Counted from the stretch's first letter, positions 18,605 to 29,720 are shown. The stretch: DNA of 64,000 nucleotides from Candidatus Competibacteraceae bacterium (GCA_016713505.1 JADJPA010000001.1:2617501-2681500), one strand, 5' to 3'. The notes: a model not told the origin generated them from the sequence alone. Numbers and translations: made by a program.

Positions 18605-19981
18605 TTACAGCTTGGTGGCCTTTTCCACGGCCTCATCAATGCCGCCGACCATGTAGAAGGCTTGCTCGGGCAGATGATCGTACTCGCCGGCGACGATGCC
18701 CTTGAAGGCCGCGATGGTGTCCTTGAGCGCGACGTATTTGCCGGACGAACCCGTGAACACTTCCGCCACGAAGAACGGCTGCGATAGGAAGCGCTGGATC
18801 TTGCGGGCGCGCGCCACCACCAGCTTGTCTTCCTCGGACAGTTCGTCCATGCCCAAAATGGCGATGATGTCCTTCAATTCCTTGTAGCGTTGCAGCGTGC
18901 TTTGCACGGCGCGGGCGGCGTCGTAGTGGTCCTGGCCGACCACCAGCGGGTCCAATTGCCGGGACGTGGAATCCAGCGGGTCCACCGCCGGATAGATCCC
19001 CAATTCGGCGATCTGGCGGGACAGCACCACGGTGGCGTCCAAGTGAGCGAAGGTGGTGGCCGGTGAGGGGTCGGTCAGGTCGTCGGCGGGCACGTACACC
19101 GCTTGAATCGAGGTGATGGAGCCGGTCTTGGTCGAGGTGATGCGCTCTTGTAACACGCCCATTTCCTCAGCCAGCGTCGGTTGATAACCCACCGCCGACG
19201 GCATCCGGCCCAGCAGCGCCGAGCACTCGGTGCCGGCCAGGGTATAGCGGTAGATGTTGTCGATGAACAGCAGCACGTCGCGGCCTTCGTCGCGGAAATT
19301 CTCGGCGATGCTCAGGCCGGTCAGGCCGACCCGCAGCCGGTTGCCGGGCGGCTCGTTCATCTGGCCGTAGACCAGCGCCACCTTGTCCAGCACGTTCGAC
19401 TCCTTCATTTCATGATAGAAGTCGTTGCCCTCGCGGGTGCGCTCGCCGACGCCGGCGAACACTGAGTAGCCGGAATGCTCGATGGCGATGTTGCGGATCA
19501 ATTCCATCATGTTGACGGTCTTGCCCACGCCCGCGCCACCGAACAAGCCGATCTTGCCGCCCTTGGCGAACGGGCAGAGCAGGTCGATGACCTTGATGCC
19601 GGTTTCCAGCAGTTCGGTCGCGCCCGACTGATCTTCATAGCTGGGGGCCGGTTGATGGATGGCGCGGTAGATGTCGGTTTCCACTGGCCCCTTGTGGTCG
19701 ATGGGTACGCCCAACACGTTCATGATCCGACCCAAAGTCCCGGTACCCACCGGCACGGTCACCGGCGCGCCGGTGTTGGAGACCGCCATGTTGCGTTTGA
19801 GACCTTCGGTCGCGCCCATGGCGATGGTGCGGACCACCCCGTCGCCCAATTGCTGTTGGACTTCCAAGGTCAGCCCGTTTTCATCGAGACGCAGCGCGTC
19901 GTAGATCTTGGGCACCGCGCCGCGCGGGAACTCGACGTCCACCACGGCGCCGATGATTTGCACGATATTGCCAGAACTCAT
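18605..19981 (-). CDS. atpD: ATP synthase F1 beta subunit
   Basis: The 458-residue catalytic subunit has the P-loop GGAGVGKTV (about residue 149), the catalytic glutamate in GVGERTREGND, and the Walker B aspartate in DVLLFIDNIYRYT. The length and sequence are fully typical. It lies between atpG and atpC. Confidence 0.98.
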   Translation of the reverse strand: MSSGNIVQIIGAVVDVEFPRGAVPKIYDALRLDENGLTLEVQQQLGDGVVRTIAMGATEGLKRNMAVSNTGAPVTVPVGTGTLGRIMNVLGVPIDHKGPVETDIYRAIHQPAPSYEDQSGATELLETGIKVIDLLCPFAKGGKIGLFGGAGVGKTVNMMELIRNIAIEHSGYSVFAGVGERTREGNDFYHEMKESNVLDKVALVYGQMNEPPGNRLRVGLTGLSIAENFRDEGRDVLLFIDNIYRYTLAGTECSALLGRMPSAVGYQPTLAEEMGVLQERITSTKTGSITSIQAVYVPADDLTDPSPATTFAHLDATVVLSRQIAELGIYPAVDPLDSTSRQLDPLVVGQDHYDAARAVQSTLQRYKELKDIIAILGMDELSEEDKLVVARARKIQRFLSQPFFVAEVFTGSSGKYVALKDTIAAFKGIVAGEYDHLPEQAFYMVGGIDEAVEKATKL

Positions 19982-20048
19982 TATTGGGTTCCCCTTAAAC
20001 TTGTTTCACCGGGCACCCGCCGCTGGCGACGGGCGCTTGCCGCGTTCC

Positions 20049-20912
20049 CTATACCGCAGCGGCGCCACCCACGATCTCGGCCAGTTCTTGGGTGATCGAC
20101 GCTTGTCGGGCCTTGTTGTAGATCAGTTGCAATTCATCGATGAGCGCGCCCGCATTGTCGGAAGCGCTCTTCATGGCGACCATGCGCGCGGCCATCTCGC
20201 TGGCGACGTTCTCCACCAAGGACTGGTAGACCACCGATTCGCTATAACGACGCAGCAGCAGTTCGATGAGATCCTTGGGATCGGGCTCGTAGATGTAATC
20301 CCAGCGATGAACCGGGGCCGCATCTTGCACCTCGGCGAGGATAGGCACCAGGCGCTCGATCTTGGGTTTCTGACTCATGGTGTTGACGAATTCGTTATAC
20401 ACCAGATAGATCGCATCGACCTTGCCTTCCGCGAAGGCATCAGCCATCACCTTGACCGGGCCCAGCACATCCTCAAAGCGGGGCGAGTCGCCCAAATGAG
20501 AAACGTGAGCGACGATGTTGCCCTTCAATCGTCGGAAAAACTGAAACGCCTTGGTGCCGACGGTGCAGATATCGATTTCGATACCGCGGTTGCGCCAGTC
20601 CTGCATGGTCAGGATGGTGGCCTTGAACAGGTTGGTGTTCAAGCCGCCGCACAGACCGCGATCGGTCGACACCACGATCAGCCCGACCCGCTTCAGTTCG
20701 CGCTCCACCAGCCCCGGACTGCGATACTCGGTATGAGCGTGGGCCAAGTGCGAGATCACGTTACGAATCTTGGTCGCGTAAGGCCGGGCTGCTTTCATGC
20801 GTTCCTGGGCCTTGCGCATCTTGCTCGCCGCCACCATTTCCATGGCTTTGGTGATCTTTTGAGTACTTTGAATACTCTTGATTTTGGTTCGTATCTCTTT
20901 GGCGCCGGCCAT
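20049..20912 (-). CDS. atpG: ATP synthase F1 gamma subunit
   Basis: The 287-residue central-stalk subunit starts MAGAKEIRTKIKSIQSTQKI and ends with the helix ITQELAEIVGGAAA, both signature regions that form the rotating coiled coil. The DRGLCGGLN segment is also present. It lies in normal order between atpA and atpD. Confidence 0.97.
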   Translation of the reverse strand: MAGAKEIRTKIKSIQSTQKITKAMEMVAASKMRKAQERMKAARPYATKIRNVISHLAHAHTEYRSPGLVERELKRVGLIVVSTDRGLCGGLNTNLFKATILTMQDWRNRGIEIDICTVGTKAFQFFRRLKGNIVAHVSHLGDSPRFEDVLGPVKVMADAFAEGKVDAIYLVYNEFVNTMSQKPKIERLVPILAEVQDAAPVHRWDYIYEPDPKDLIELLLRRYSESVVYQSLVENVASEMAARMVAMKSASDNAGALIDELQLIYNKARQASITQELAEIVGGAAAV

Positions 20913-20924
20913 GCTCGATCCCGC

Positions 20925-22484
<1,560 letters not shown>

Positions 22485-22499
22485 AAAACGGTAATCCCC

Positions 22500-23084
22500 T
22501 TACTGGCTCAAGGCCGTGGCGAGTTTGTCCAGCCGACCGCGCGCCGAACCGTCGATCACCCGATCACCGATCCGGATCACCGCGCCCCCGATCAACGCCG
22601 GGTCCGTCTTGCAATCGAGCACGACGCTGCGTTTGAACTTCGCCTTGAGCGCCTTGGTCACGCGCTTGCGCTGGGCGTCGGTCACGACGGAGGCGGAAAT
22701 CAGCTCGGCGCGGAGAATGCTTTCGGCCTCCGCGCGAAACCGCTCGAACAAGGCGGCGATGCTGGGAAGCTGGTGCAAGCGGTGAAACTCGGCCAGCATC
22801 TTGAGGAACGTGACGAAGGTCTCCGGAATCGCTGCCGCCTCGCCGCCGCGAATATCGCGGCACAAGTCGGCCACCAGCGCGGCTTTCTGTTCGCCGCGCA
22901 GTTGGGGATTCCAGGGTCCTAGCAACCGTTGCATGGCCGGATCGGCGGCCACGGCGGCGGCGCTCTGCAACAGCTCGGACCAGAGCGGCAGCGCCTGGGC
23001 GGCCTGCGCATCCTCAAAAGCGGCGCGCGCGTAGGGCCGGGCGGCGGAGGTCGGTCGGACGACGGGTGTCGGGTCATCAGCCAT
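22500..23084 (-). CDS. atpH: ATP synthase F1 delta subunit
   Basis: The 194-residue stator subunit joins F1 to the b dimer. Features are RPYARAAFEDAQ near the N-terminus, a helical N-domain and the C-terminal signature DPALIGGAVIRIGDRVIDGS. An N-terminal extension of about 15 residues (MADDPTPVVRPTSAA) precedes the conserved part. It lies 15 bp upstream of atpA. Confidence 0.96.
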   Translation of the reverse strand: MADDPTPVVRPTSAARPYARAAFEDAQAAQALPLWSELLQSAAAVAADPAMQRLLGPWNPQLRGEQKAALVADLCRDIRGGEAAAIPETFVTFLKMLAEFHRLHQLPSIAALFERFRAEAESILRAELISASVVTDAQRKRVTKALKAKFKRSVVLDCKTDPALIGGAVIRIGDRVIDGSARGRLDKLATALSQ

Positions 23085-23101
23085 GGGCGTGGTCCGTGTG
23101 G

Positions 23102-23572
23102 TTATAGCTGAGCGACCAGGTCATCCAGCATGGCGGCGTTGGCCGCTTCGTCGACTTCGCGCTTGAGCACCTTGCTGGCGCCGGCGACGGCGAGGCTGAC
23201 GACTTGATTGCGAAGCTGTTCGCGGGCGCGATTGACTTCCTGCTCGATCTCGGCCTTGGCGGCGTGGAGCTGGCGGTCGCCCTCGACGCGGGCTTCCTGT
23301 TTCGATTGCTCGATGATTTCGTTGGCGCGCTTGTGGGCTTGGGCGACGATCTCGGCGGCTTGCTGCTTGGCTTCCTTCAGCATTTGCGCGGCCTTGACCT
23401 TGGCCAGCTCCTGCTCGCGCACGCCGCGCTCGGCCGAGGCCAAGCCGTCGGCGATCCGCTTCTGGCGCTCTTGCATGGCCTGGATGATCGGCGGCCATAC
23501 ATACTTCATGGTAAAGAGCACCAGCAGGCCGAACGTGATCATCTGCCCTATCAGAGTGGCATTGAAGTTCAC
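23102..23572 (-). CDS. atpF: ATP synthase Fo b subunit
   Basis: The 156-residue subunit has one N-terminal membrane helix (about 5-25, beginning MNFNATLIGQMITFGLLVL) followed by a long charged amphipathic coiled coil that forms the peripheral stalk. Its length equals E. coli AtpF. It lies between atpE and atpH. Confidence 0.97.
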   Translation of the reverse strand: MNFNATLIGQMITFGLLVLFTMKYVWPPIIQAMQERQKRIADGLASAERGVREQELAKVKAAQMLKEAKQQAAEIVAQAHKRANEIIEQSKQEARVEGDRQLHAAKAEIEQEVNRAREQLRNQVVSLAVAGASKVLKREVDEAANAAMLDDLVAQL

Positions 23573-23621
23573 GCGATTATCTCCTCGGGTACACGGATGA
23601 ACGCGTCAAAGAGTCGGACGA

Positions 23622-23909
23622 TCAATGCCCTAAGGCCGCGTTGACGGGACCGAGGAACGGGTTGGCGAAGGTGAAGAACAACGCCACGCCGACGCCGATC
23701 ATGGTCACCGCGTCGAGCAAACCCGCAACGATGAACATTTTCACTTGCAACGCGGGAATCATTTCCGGCTGGCGGGCGGCGCCTTCCAGGAACTTGCCAC
23801 CCAACAGGGCGAAACCGATGGCGGTACCCAGCGCGCCCAGGCCGATGATCAAAGCCACGGCGATAACGGTCATACCCTGCACGTTGGCAATCAGGCTTGC
23901 AGCTTCCAT
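23622..23909 (-). CDS. atpE: ATP synthase Fo c subunit
   Basis: The 95-residue hairpin of two membrane helices forms the rotor ring. The loop carries the conserved GAARQPEM motif. The ion-carrying carboxylate is D66 in AGLLDAVTMIG, as in the proton-driven E. coli enzyme. The N-terminus is about 15 residues longer than E. coli AtpE. Confidence 0.97.
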   Translation of the reverse strand: MEAASLIANVQGMTVIAVALIIGLGALGTAIGFALLGGKFLEGAARQPEMIPALQVKMFIVAGLLDAVTMIGVGVALFFTFANPFLGPVNAALGH

Positions 23910-24008
23910 TAGTGTCTCCCGTCTAGAGATTGTGGTGTGGATGAAAAAAACCGATTAACGCGGACCCGCCGCGACTGTCGTTCGGACCGCTCCAGCTATT
24001 GGCGACAC

Positions 24009-24776
24009 TCAATGATCCTCGTGGGCCATGCTGAGATAGACGATGGTCAGCACCATGAAGATAAAAGCTTGCAAGGTGATGATCAGAATGTGGAACACCG
24101 CCCACGGCCAGCCCAGCACGAACTGGATCCACCAGGGCAACAGCGCGATCAGAATGAAAATCAACTCACCGGCGTAGAGGTTTCCGAACAGACGCAAGCC
24201 GAGCGAGATGGGTTTGGCCAGATCCTCGACGATCCGCAGCAGCAGGTTGAAGGGCATGAACCAGATGCCGAAGGGATGGGTCAGGATTTCCATGGTGAAA
24301 TGGGTCGGACCCTTGACCTTGAAACTGTAGTAATACAGCAGCAGCAGCACCGAAATCGACAGGCCGAAGGTCGAATTCAAATCGGTGGAGGGCACGGAGC
24401 GCAGATAGGGAACGCCGAACAGGGCGGCGATGGACGGCAATAGGTCAACCGGCAACAAATCCATGAAATTCCACAGAAACACCCAAACGAAAATGGTCAG
24501 GGCCAACGGCGCAATGACCGGGTTGCGGCCGTGGAAAGAATCCTTGACCTGGGTATCGACAAACTCGACCAGAATCTCGCACAAATTTTGCAAAGGTCCG
24601 GGCACATCGCTGGTGGCCGATTTCGCCGCCTTCATGAACAGCCACAGGAAAAAGCTGCCCAAGGCGATCGAGAAGAACAGCGTATCCAGGTGCAGGGACC
24701 AGAAGCCCTCACCAACCTTGAGGTTGGTCAAATGGTGAATGATGTATCCCGTTGCGGAATGACCGGATTCGCTCAT
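24009..24776 (-). CDS. atpB: ATP synthase Fo a subunit
   Basis: The 255-residue membrane subunit provides the proton half-channels. The essential arginine lies in SLGLRLFGNLYAGEL, and the last helices contain the AVFHILIITLQAFIF segment. Its start overlaps the atpI stop codon (ATGA). Confidence 0.97.
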   Translation of the reverse strand: MSESGHSATGYIIHHLTNLKVGEGFWSLHLDTLFFSIALGSFFLWLFMKAAKSATSDVPGPLQNLCEILVEFVDTQVKDSFHGRNPVIAPLALTIFVWVFLWNFMDLLPVDLLPSIAALFGVPYLRSVPSTDLNSTFGLSISVLLLLYYYSFKVKGPTHFTMEILTHPFGIWFMPFNLLLRIVEDLAKPISLGLRLFGNLYAGELIFILIALLPWWIQFVLGWPWAVFHILIITLQAFIFMVLTIVYLSMAHEDH

Positions 24777-25162
24777 AGCGTGCTCACCGAAGCGTCGAAT
24801 GTGAAGGGTAAAGCCAGCCAGTAGGCCATCAGCGCGGCGCTGTACGCCAGCAGCAGCGGAAGGGGCGAGACATCGAGCCAGAACAGAGCGCCGCCGAACA
24901 AGAGCACCGTCAACAGCAGCTTGACCACTTCGCCCAAGTAGAAGGCGCGGGCGATTTTGGCGGCGGGCGCGCCGACGCGCACCGAAAAGACCTTACTGGC
25001 GAAATACAGGGTGACGAGCGTGCTGATGCCGCCGCCGATCAAGGCGGAGTAAGCCGTCTTGACGTTGCCGAAGGCAAAAGAACCAACCGCGATCAACAGC
25101 GTGAGGAGCAATTGAAGGGTGGTGATCTTTCGGGTGACCTGTTTTGCGCCCATGGCTCGCAT
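24773..25162 (-). CDS. atpI: ATP synthase assembly protein AtpI
   Basis: This small protein with about four membrane helices is the first gene of the atp operon. AtpI proteins help c-ring assembly and possibly magnesium or ion supply. Three in-frame starts are possible: GTG 25183, ATG 25162 and ATG 25153. None has a strong ribosome-binding site, so the N-terminus is uncertain by about ten residues. The stop overlaps the atpB start. Confidence 0.88.
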   Translation of the reverse strand: MRAMGAKQVTRKITTLQLLLTLLIAVGSFAFGNVKTAYSALIGGGISTLVTLYFASKVFSVRVGAPAAKIARAFYLGEVVKLLLTVLLFGGALFWLDVSPLPLLLAYSAALMAYWLALPFTFDASVSTL

Positions 25163-25183
25163 TCGTTTTAATTGTGCAGGCAC

Positions 25184-25359
25184 CGCATTGCGCCGGGCAT
25201 GTTTTAAATTGTTATATTCTGTTTTGTTTATTTGATTTTCTCACCCTGCCAAAGCCCGATCTTTTGCCTAAAATCCGGTTTCCCTGGTCCTTTCGGCTCC
25301 CGCAGAGTGCCACGGATTATAGGGAATTTAGCGCGGCGGGGTCAACGAAAATCACCGTG
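25184..25359 (-). promoter_or_regulatory. Probable atp operon promoter region
   Basis: The 176-bp gap between parB and atpI contains an AT-rich block (25200-25250) with a minus-strand TATAAC-like -10. I cannot identify a good -35. No ORF or RNA gene is visible. Confidence 0.4.
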
Positions 25360-26241
25360 TCACTTCACCCGTGCAATAATGCCGTCCAGCTCATCTAGGC
25401 TGTTGTAGTGAATAACCACTTGACCTTTGCCGGTGGTATCGTGTCGCAATTGGACTCGCGCGCCCAGCCGTTCCGATAGATCGTCTTGTAAGGTACGAAT
25501 ATTAGGATCGAACGCTTTGGCGCGCGCGGGCGTAGCCGCCGTTTGCTGTTGCAGGCGGCGCGCCAGTTCCTCGGTTTCCCGCGCCGACAAGCCTCTTAGC
25601 AACACCTGGCGGGCGGCTTCCTGCTGCAAGGCGGACGGCAGCGGCAGCAGGGCGCGGGCATGGCCCATATCGAGCTTGCGCTCGCGCACCCACTGGCGGA
25701 CTTCCTCGCTCAGCTCCAGCAAGCGCAGCAGGTTGCTCACCGCCGTTCGCGACCGGCCCACCGCTTCGGCCGCCTGCTGGTGGGTCAGCTCGAATTCATC
25801 GATCAGCCGTTGGAGCGCGGTCGCTTCCTCCAGGGGATTGAGGTCTTCGCGCTGGATGTTCTCGATCAGCGCCATGGCGATGGCGGCCCGATCCGTGACC
25901 TCGCGCACGACCGCCGGCACTTCGCGCAATCCAGCCAGTTGCGCGGCCCGCCAGCGCCGCTCCCCGGCGATCAGCTCGTAGCGCTCTCCAGCGAGCGGCC
26001 GCACCACGACCGGCTGCACCACGCCCTGCGCTCGGATCGATTCCGCCAGCTCCCGCAAGCGGTCTTCGCGTAAATCCTGCCGGGGCTGGTAGCGCCCCCT
26101 GACGATGCATTCGAGCGGCAGGGAACGCAGGGTCTCCGCAAACGTCGGCTCCGATGCTGATTCATTCCGACCGGCCGCCGCGGCCCCCGCGCCCAGCAAG
26201 GCATCCAGGCCACGACCGAGGCCGCCTTTTTTTCTGATCAT
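25360..26241 (-). CDS. parB: Chromosome partitioning protein ParB
   Basis: The 293-residue centromere-binding CTPase has a KKGGLGRGLDALLG N-terminus that contacts ParA, the CTP-binding segment (PLAGERYELIAGERRWRAAQL, about 100-120), the NIQREDLNPLEEA motif, a helix-turn-helix (about 155-185) and a C-terminal dimerisation region. The start overlaps the parA stop. No parS palindrome was spotted within the window. Confidence 0.96.
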   Translation of the reverse strand: MIRKKGGLGRGLDALLGAGAAAAGRNESASEPTFAETLRSLPLECIVRGRYQPRQDLREDRLRELAESIRAQGVVQPVVVRPLAGERYELIAGERRWRAAQLAGLREVPAVVREVTDRAAIAMALIENIQREDLNPLEEATALQRLIDEFELTHQQAAEAVGRSRTAVSNLLRLLELSEEVRQWVRERKLDMGHARALLPLPSALQQEAARQVLLRGLSARETEELARRLQQQTAATPARAKAFDPNIRTLQDDLSERLGARVQLRHDTTGKGQVVIHYNSLDELDGIIARVK

Positions 26242-27044
26242 GTCCCCGCCTCGTTCCCCGCCGTCTTTTTCGCCGCCGGACGTCGCAATCGTTTACGCAC
26301 TTCCTTCGCCAGTTCCCGATAGCTTTGCGCGCCGCGCGAGCCGTCATCGTAATGAATGATCGGCAGTCCGTAACTGGGGGCTTCCGCCAGCCGCACGTTG
26401 CGCGGAATCAACGTTTCGAACACCGCCTTGCCGAAATGCGCCTGCAACTGAGCCGACACTTCATTGGCCAGCCGGTTGCGGGGGTCGAACATGGTCCGCA
26501 GCACACCCTCGACGCGCAAGTCCGGATTGGTGGATTTGCGCACCTTATCGATGGTGTCGAGCAACGCCGACAAGCCTTCCAGCGCGTAATACTCGCACTG
26601 GACGGGAATGAGCACCGCTTGGGCGGCGGTGAGCGCGTTGACCGTCAGCATGTTCAGCGACGGCGGGCAGTCGATCATGATGAGGTCGAAATTCCATTCC
26701 ACCGGCGCGAGCGCGGCGCGCAAGCGGCCCGGCGCGTTTTCCGTTTTCAGCAAGTTGATCTCGGCGGCGGTCAGATCGCCGTTGGCCGGCAGCAACTGCA
26801 TTTGCGCCTTCTCGACCCATTGCAGCGCTTGGGTCAAGGTCGCCTCGCCCAACAGCACATCGTAGCTGGTGGCGGTGACGGCGTGTTTGTCCACGCCGCA
26901 GCCCATGGTGGCGTTGCCCTGAGGGTCGAGATCGATCAGCAGCACGTTCTGCCGCAGCGCCGACAAACAGGCGGCCAGATTGACGGCGGTCGTGGTCTTG
27001 CCGACCCCGCCTTTCTGATTGGCGATCGCGATGATGGTAGCCAT
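26238..27044 (-). CDS. parA: Chromosome partitioning ATPase ParA
   Basis: The 268-residue ParA/Soj ATPase has the deviant Walker A motif KGGVGKTTTAVNLA at residues 11-24 and the MIDCPPSLNMLTVNAL region. From ATG 27044 the N-terminus MATIIAIANQKGG is canonical; the frame extends further upstream without support. It sits between rsmG and parB as in many gammaproteobacterial origin regions. Confidence 0.97.
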   Translation of the reverse strand: MATIIAIANQKGGVGKTTTAVNLAACLSALRQNVLLIDLDPQGNATMGCGVDKHAVTATSYDVLLGEATLTQALQWVEKAQMQLLPANGDLTAAEINLLKTENAPGRLRAALAPVEWNFDLIMIDCPPSLNMLTVNALTAAQAVLIPVQCEYYALEGLSALLDTIDKVRKSTNPDLRVEGVLRTMFDPRNRLANEVSAQLQAHFGKAVFETLIPRNVRLAEAPSYGLPIIHYDDGSRGAQSYRELAKEVRKRLRRPAAKKTAGNEAGT

Positions 27045-27054
27045 GATCTCAACC

Positions 27055-27690
27055 TCAGGAAGCGGGCGCGGGGGCCAAATGGACCAGATGGCGTTCGGCG
27101 TCCAGGCTCGGAACCCGCAGCGGGTAAACGTCCACCACGACATAACCGGCGGGCAAACGCGCCAGCTCATCGTCGGGAAACACGCCTTTCATCGCCAGCA
27201 AGCGGCCGGTGGGAGCACACAAGCGGCCGGCGTCCGCGACCATGTCGGCCAAGGTCGCAAACGCTCGCGATACCACGGTATCAAACAGGCTCTCCGGCCG
27301 ATAATCCTCGACCCGGCCGCGCACCACGCGGGCATTGTGCAGTTGCAGTTCGCCAGCGACTTGGGTCAGGAACCGAGTCCGCTTGCCGTTGCTGTCCAGC
27401 AGGTAAAATTGGCAGTCCGGTCGGACGACGGCCAGCGGAATCCCCGGCAGGCCGGCGCCGCTGCCCACATCCAGCACGCGCGGACCCTCCAGCCAGGGCA
27501 GAATCGACAGGCTGTCCAACACATGCCGGACCACCATCGCCTCGGGGTCGCGCACGGCCGTCAGATTATAGGCCCGATTCCAGCGCTCAAGCAGGGTCAA
27601 ATAAGCGCTCAGGCGCACGCTGGCGCCCTCCGGTAACCGGATAGCCAGCGCCTCGCAACCCTCGATAATGGCCTGTTCGATACTCATCAA
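27055..27690 (-). CDS. rsmG: 16S rRNA (guanine-N7)-methyltransferase RsmG
   Basis: This 211-residue SAM methyltransferase modifies G527 of 16S rRNA. The conserved WNRAYNLTAVRDPEAMVVRHVLDS segment and the SAM loop LDVGSGAGLPGIPLA are intact. A second ATG one codon in is also possible. mnmG, its usual upstream partner, is not beside it here; the upstream gene is divergent. Confidence 0.95.
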   Translation of the reverse strand: MMSIEQAIIEGCEALAIRLPEGASVRLSAYLTLLERWNRAYNLTAVRDPEAMVVRHVLDSLSILPWLEGPRVLDVGSGAGLPGIPLAVVRPDCQFYLLDSNGKRTRFLTQVAGELQLHNARVVRGRVEDYRPESLFDTVVSRAFATLADMVADAGRLCAPTGRLLAMKGVFPDDELARLPAGYVVVDVYPLRVPSLDAERHLVHLAPAPAS

Positions 27691-27973
27691 ACGCCGTCAT
27701 TCGCCCCGCATAGCCCGTCCGAACGAAAGGATGCATTGTAACATGCCGCCGGACGTTGACAGGAGCCGATCGCCGACGGATAACATGGGGACCGCCCGCC
27801 GGCGGTGAATAACAGAGTCCGGAGCGCCCGCCAGCACCAACCCGTCGGGACCGGCGGGCTGAAACCAAGAGCGCTCTTGCGAGTCTGATTGAGCACATAC
27901 CAACAGCGTGTAACGGACAGCCGGCGCTGTCCTGTCCGCCATCGCCATCGCCATCGCCAAGGAGGAGACCGCC
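27691..27973. other. Divergent intergenic region without a gene
   Basis: 283 bp between rsmG and the hemolysin III-like gene. It contains the short GCCATC tandem repeat listed separately and a GGAGGAG ribosome-binding site for the plus-strand gene. No RNA gene or convincing ORF is visible. Confidence 0.5.
27938..27959 (+). repeat. GCCATC hexamer tandem repeat
   Basis: The hexamer GCCATC is repeated 3.7 times directly before the ribosome-binding site of the hemolysin III-like gene. Confidence 0.8.
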
Positions 27974-28657
27974 GTGACCGTCGAACGTCATCCGCCGCAT
28001 TACACCTTGGGTGAGGAAATCGCCAACAGCGTGATTCACGGTGTGGGCATCGTGCTGGGCATCGCCGGACTCGGGGTGTTGACCGCCTTCGCCAGCCTGC
28101 ACGGCGACGCCTGGCACATCGTCGGCTGCAGCATCTTCGGCGCGGCCTTGATCCTGCTCTACACCACCTCGACGCTGTATCACAGTATTCCGCTACCGCG
28201 CGTCAAAACGGTATTGCGCACGCTCGATCATTCCGCGATTTTCCTCCTGATCGCCGGTACTTATACCCCGTTCCTGCTGGTGAACTTGCGCGGTCCCTGG
28301 GGTTGGTCGCTGTTCGCGGTCATTTGGGGGCTGGCGCTGTTGGGAATCGGGCTGCGCGTCGCGCGCGGCCGCCGTTCGACGCTGCTGTCGCTCGGGCTGT
28401 ACATCGGCATGGGCTGGACGGTCCTAGTCGCCAGCAAGCCGCTGCTCAACAGCGTCGCGCCGGGTGGGCTGCTGCTGTTGCTGTCCGGCGGACTGGCTTA
28501 CACGCTCGGCGTTGTTTTCTATGTCTGGAAGCGGTTGCCCTACCATCACGCCATCTGGCACGGCTTCGTGCTGGCGGGTAGCATCTTGCATTTCTTTGCG
28601 ATTTTGTTTTACGTCATCCCGCTGGCCGCGCCGGATTACAGCGCTCAAGCGGGTTAA
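27974..28657 (+). CDS. Hemolysin III / PAQR family membrane protein
   Basis: This 227-residue protein with about seven membrane helices starts at GTG behind AAGGAGGAG. The family pattern is present: EEIANSVIHGVG near residue 14, the TTSTLYHS histidine, LDHSAIFLLIAGTYTPF, and the late WHGFVLAGSILHFFAI histidines, which are the likely metal ligands of PAQR proteins. The physiological role of bacterial members (YqfA/HlyIII) is poorly known; hemolysis should not be assumed. Confidence 0.88.
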   Translation: MTVERHPPHYTLGEEIANSVIHGVGIVLGIAGLGVLTAFASLHGDAWHIVGCSIFGAALILLYTTSTLYHSIPLPRVKTVLRTLDHSAIFLLIAGTYTPFLLVNLRGPWGWSLFAVIWGLALLGIGLRVARGRRSTLLSLGLYIGMGWTVLVASKPLLNSVAPGGLLLLLSGGLAYTLGVVFYVWKRLPYHHAIWHGFVLAGSILHFFAILFYVIPLAAPDYSAQAG

Positions 28658-28685
28658 TCAAGCCAACGGATTCCGACGTGCCGCC

Positions 28686-29720
28686 GTGCCCGACTCACCC
28701 CTTGCCGAACTCCCCTACGCCTGCGGCCGACCGTGCTTGCAGGGCCGGTTGCGCGTCACGCCGGATGATTTTCAGGTCCGCGAGGAACTGAGTTTCGCGC
28801 TGGAGGGCGCCGGCGAGCATGTCTGGCTTTGGGTGCGCAAGCGCGACGCCAATACCGATTGGGTGGCGCGGCGCTTGGCGGAACGGGCGGGCGTGCCGGC
28901 CGGAGCGGTCGGCTACGCCGGACTCAAAGACCGGCGCGCCGTGACCGAACAGTGGTTTTCAGTCCCGTTGCCCGGCCGGGCTGAGCCGGATTGGACAGGC
29001 GACCCGGCTGCCGAATTCACGGTACTGAAAGCGGTGCGTCATTCGCGCAAGTTGCGGCGCGGCGCGCTGGCCGGCAACGTCTTTCGCATCGTCGCGCGCG
29101 ACCTCGAAGGCGATCCCGCCAAACTGACCGAACGCTTGGCGCTCATCGCCGCGAACGGCGCGCCCAATTACTTCGGCGAGCAACGTTTCGGCCGCGAGGG
29201 CGGCAACCTGGAACGGGCCGCGGCCATGCTGCGCGGCGAGGAAACGGTGCGGGACCGGCACCGGCGCGGCCTGTATCTGTCCGCCGCCCGCTCGGTGTTG
29301 TTCAATGCGGTGCTGGCGCGACGGGTCGGCGATCGCACCTGGAATCAACCGCTGCCGGGCGAGGTGCTGATGCTGGCCGGCAGCCATAGCATTTTCACCG
29401 TCGCCGAACCGGATGAAACGATCCGCCGGCGAGTGGCGGAATTCGACCTGCACCCGACCGGGCCGCTGTGGGGCGCCGGCGAGCTGCTATCCAGCGGCCC
29501 GGCGCGGGAACTGGAAGAAGCGATTGCGGCGACCTTGCCGGTGTTTCGCGCCGGACTGGCGGCGGAAGGCTTGCGACAGGAACGCCGCGCCTTGCGGCTG
29601 ATGGTGCGCGACCTGGCGGTGGCGTTACCGACCCCCGGCACCGCCATCTTCAGTTTTGGCTTGCCGGCTGGCGCCTATGCGACAACGGTGTTGCGCGAGC
29701 TGATTCAGCCGCTGGACTGA
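28686..29720 (+). CDS. truD: tRNA pseudouridine(13) synthase TruD
   Basis: TruD (about 344 residues) makes pseudouridine 13 in tRNA-Glu. The catalytic aspartate is in VGYAGLKDRRAVTEQWFS. The PNYFGEQRFG motif and the C-terminal FSFGLPAGAYATTVLREL segment are also diagnostic. The start is inferred as GTG at 28686, giving VPDSPLAELPYACG; the open frame extends upstream into the previous gene in a different reading frame. Confidence 0.93.
   Translation: MPDSPLAELPYACGRPCLQGRLRVTPDDFQVREELSFALEGAGEHVWLWVRKRDANTDWVARRLAERAGVPAGAVGYAGLKDRRAVTEQWFSVPLPGRAEPDWTGDPAAEFTVLKAVRHSRKLRRGALAGNVFRIVARDLEGDPAKLTERLALIAANGAPNYFGEQRFGREGGNLERAAAMLRGEETVRDRHRRGLYLSAARSVLFNAVLARRVGDRTWNQPLPGEVLMLAGSHSIFTVAEPDETIRRRVAEFDLHPTGPLWGAGELLSSGPARELEEAIAATLPVFRAGLAAEGLRQERRALRLMVRDLAVALPTPGTAIFSFGLPAGAYATTVLRELIQPLD

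Noticed and set aside
25184..27690. parS site near parAB
   Set aside because: I looked for the TGTTtCACGTGaAACA-type palindrome in the window and saw none; only partial CACGTG matches inside genes.
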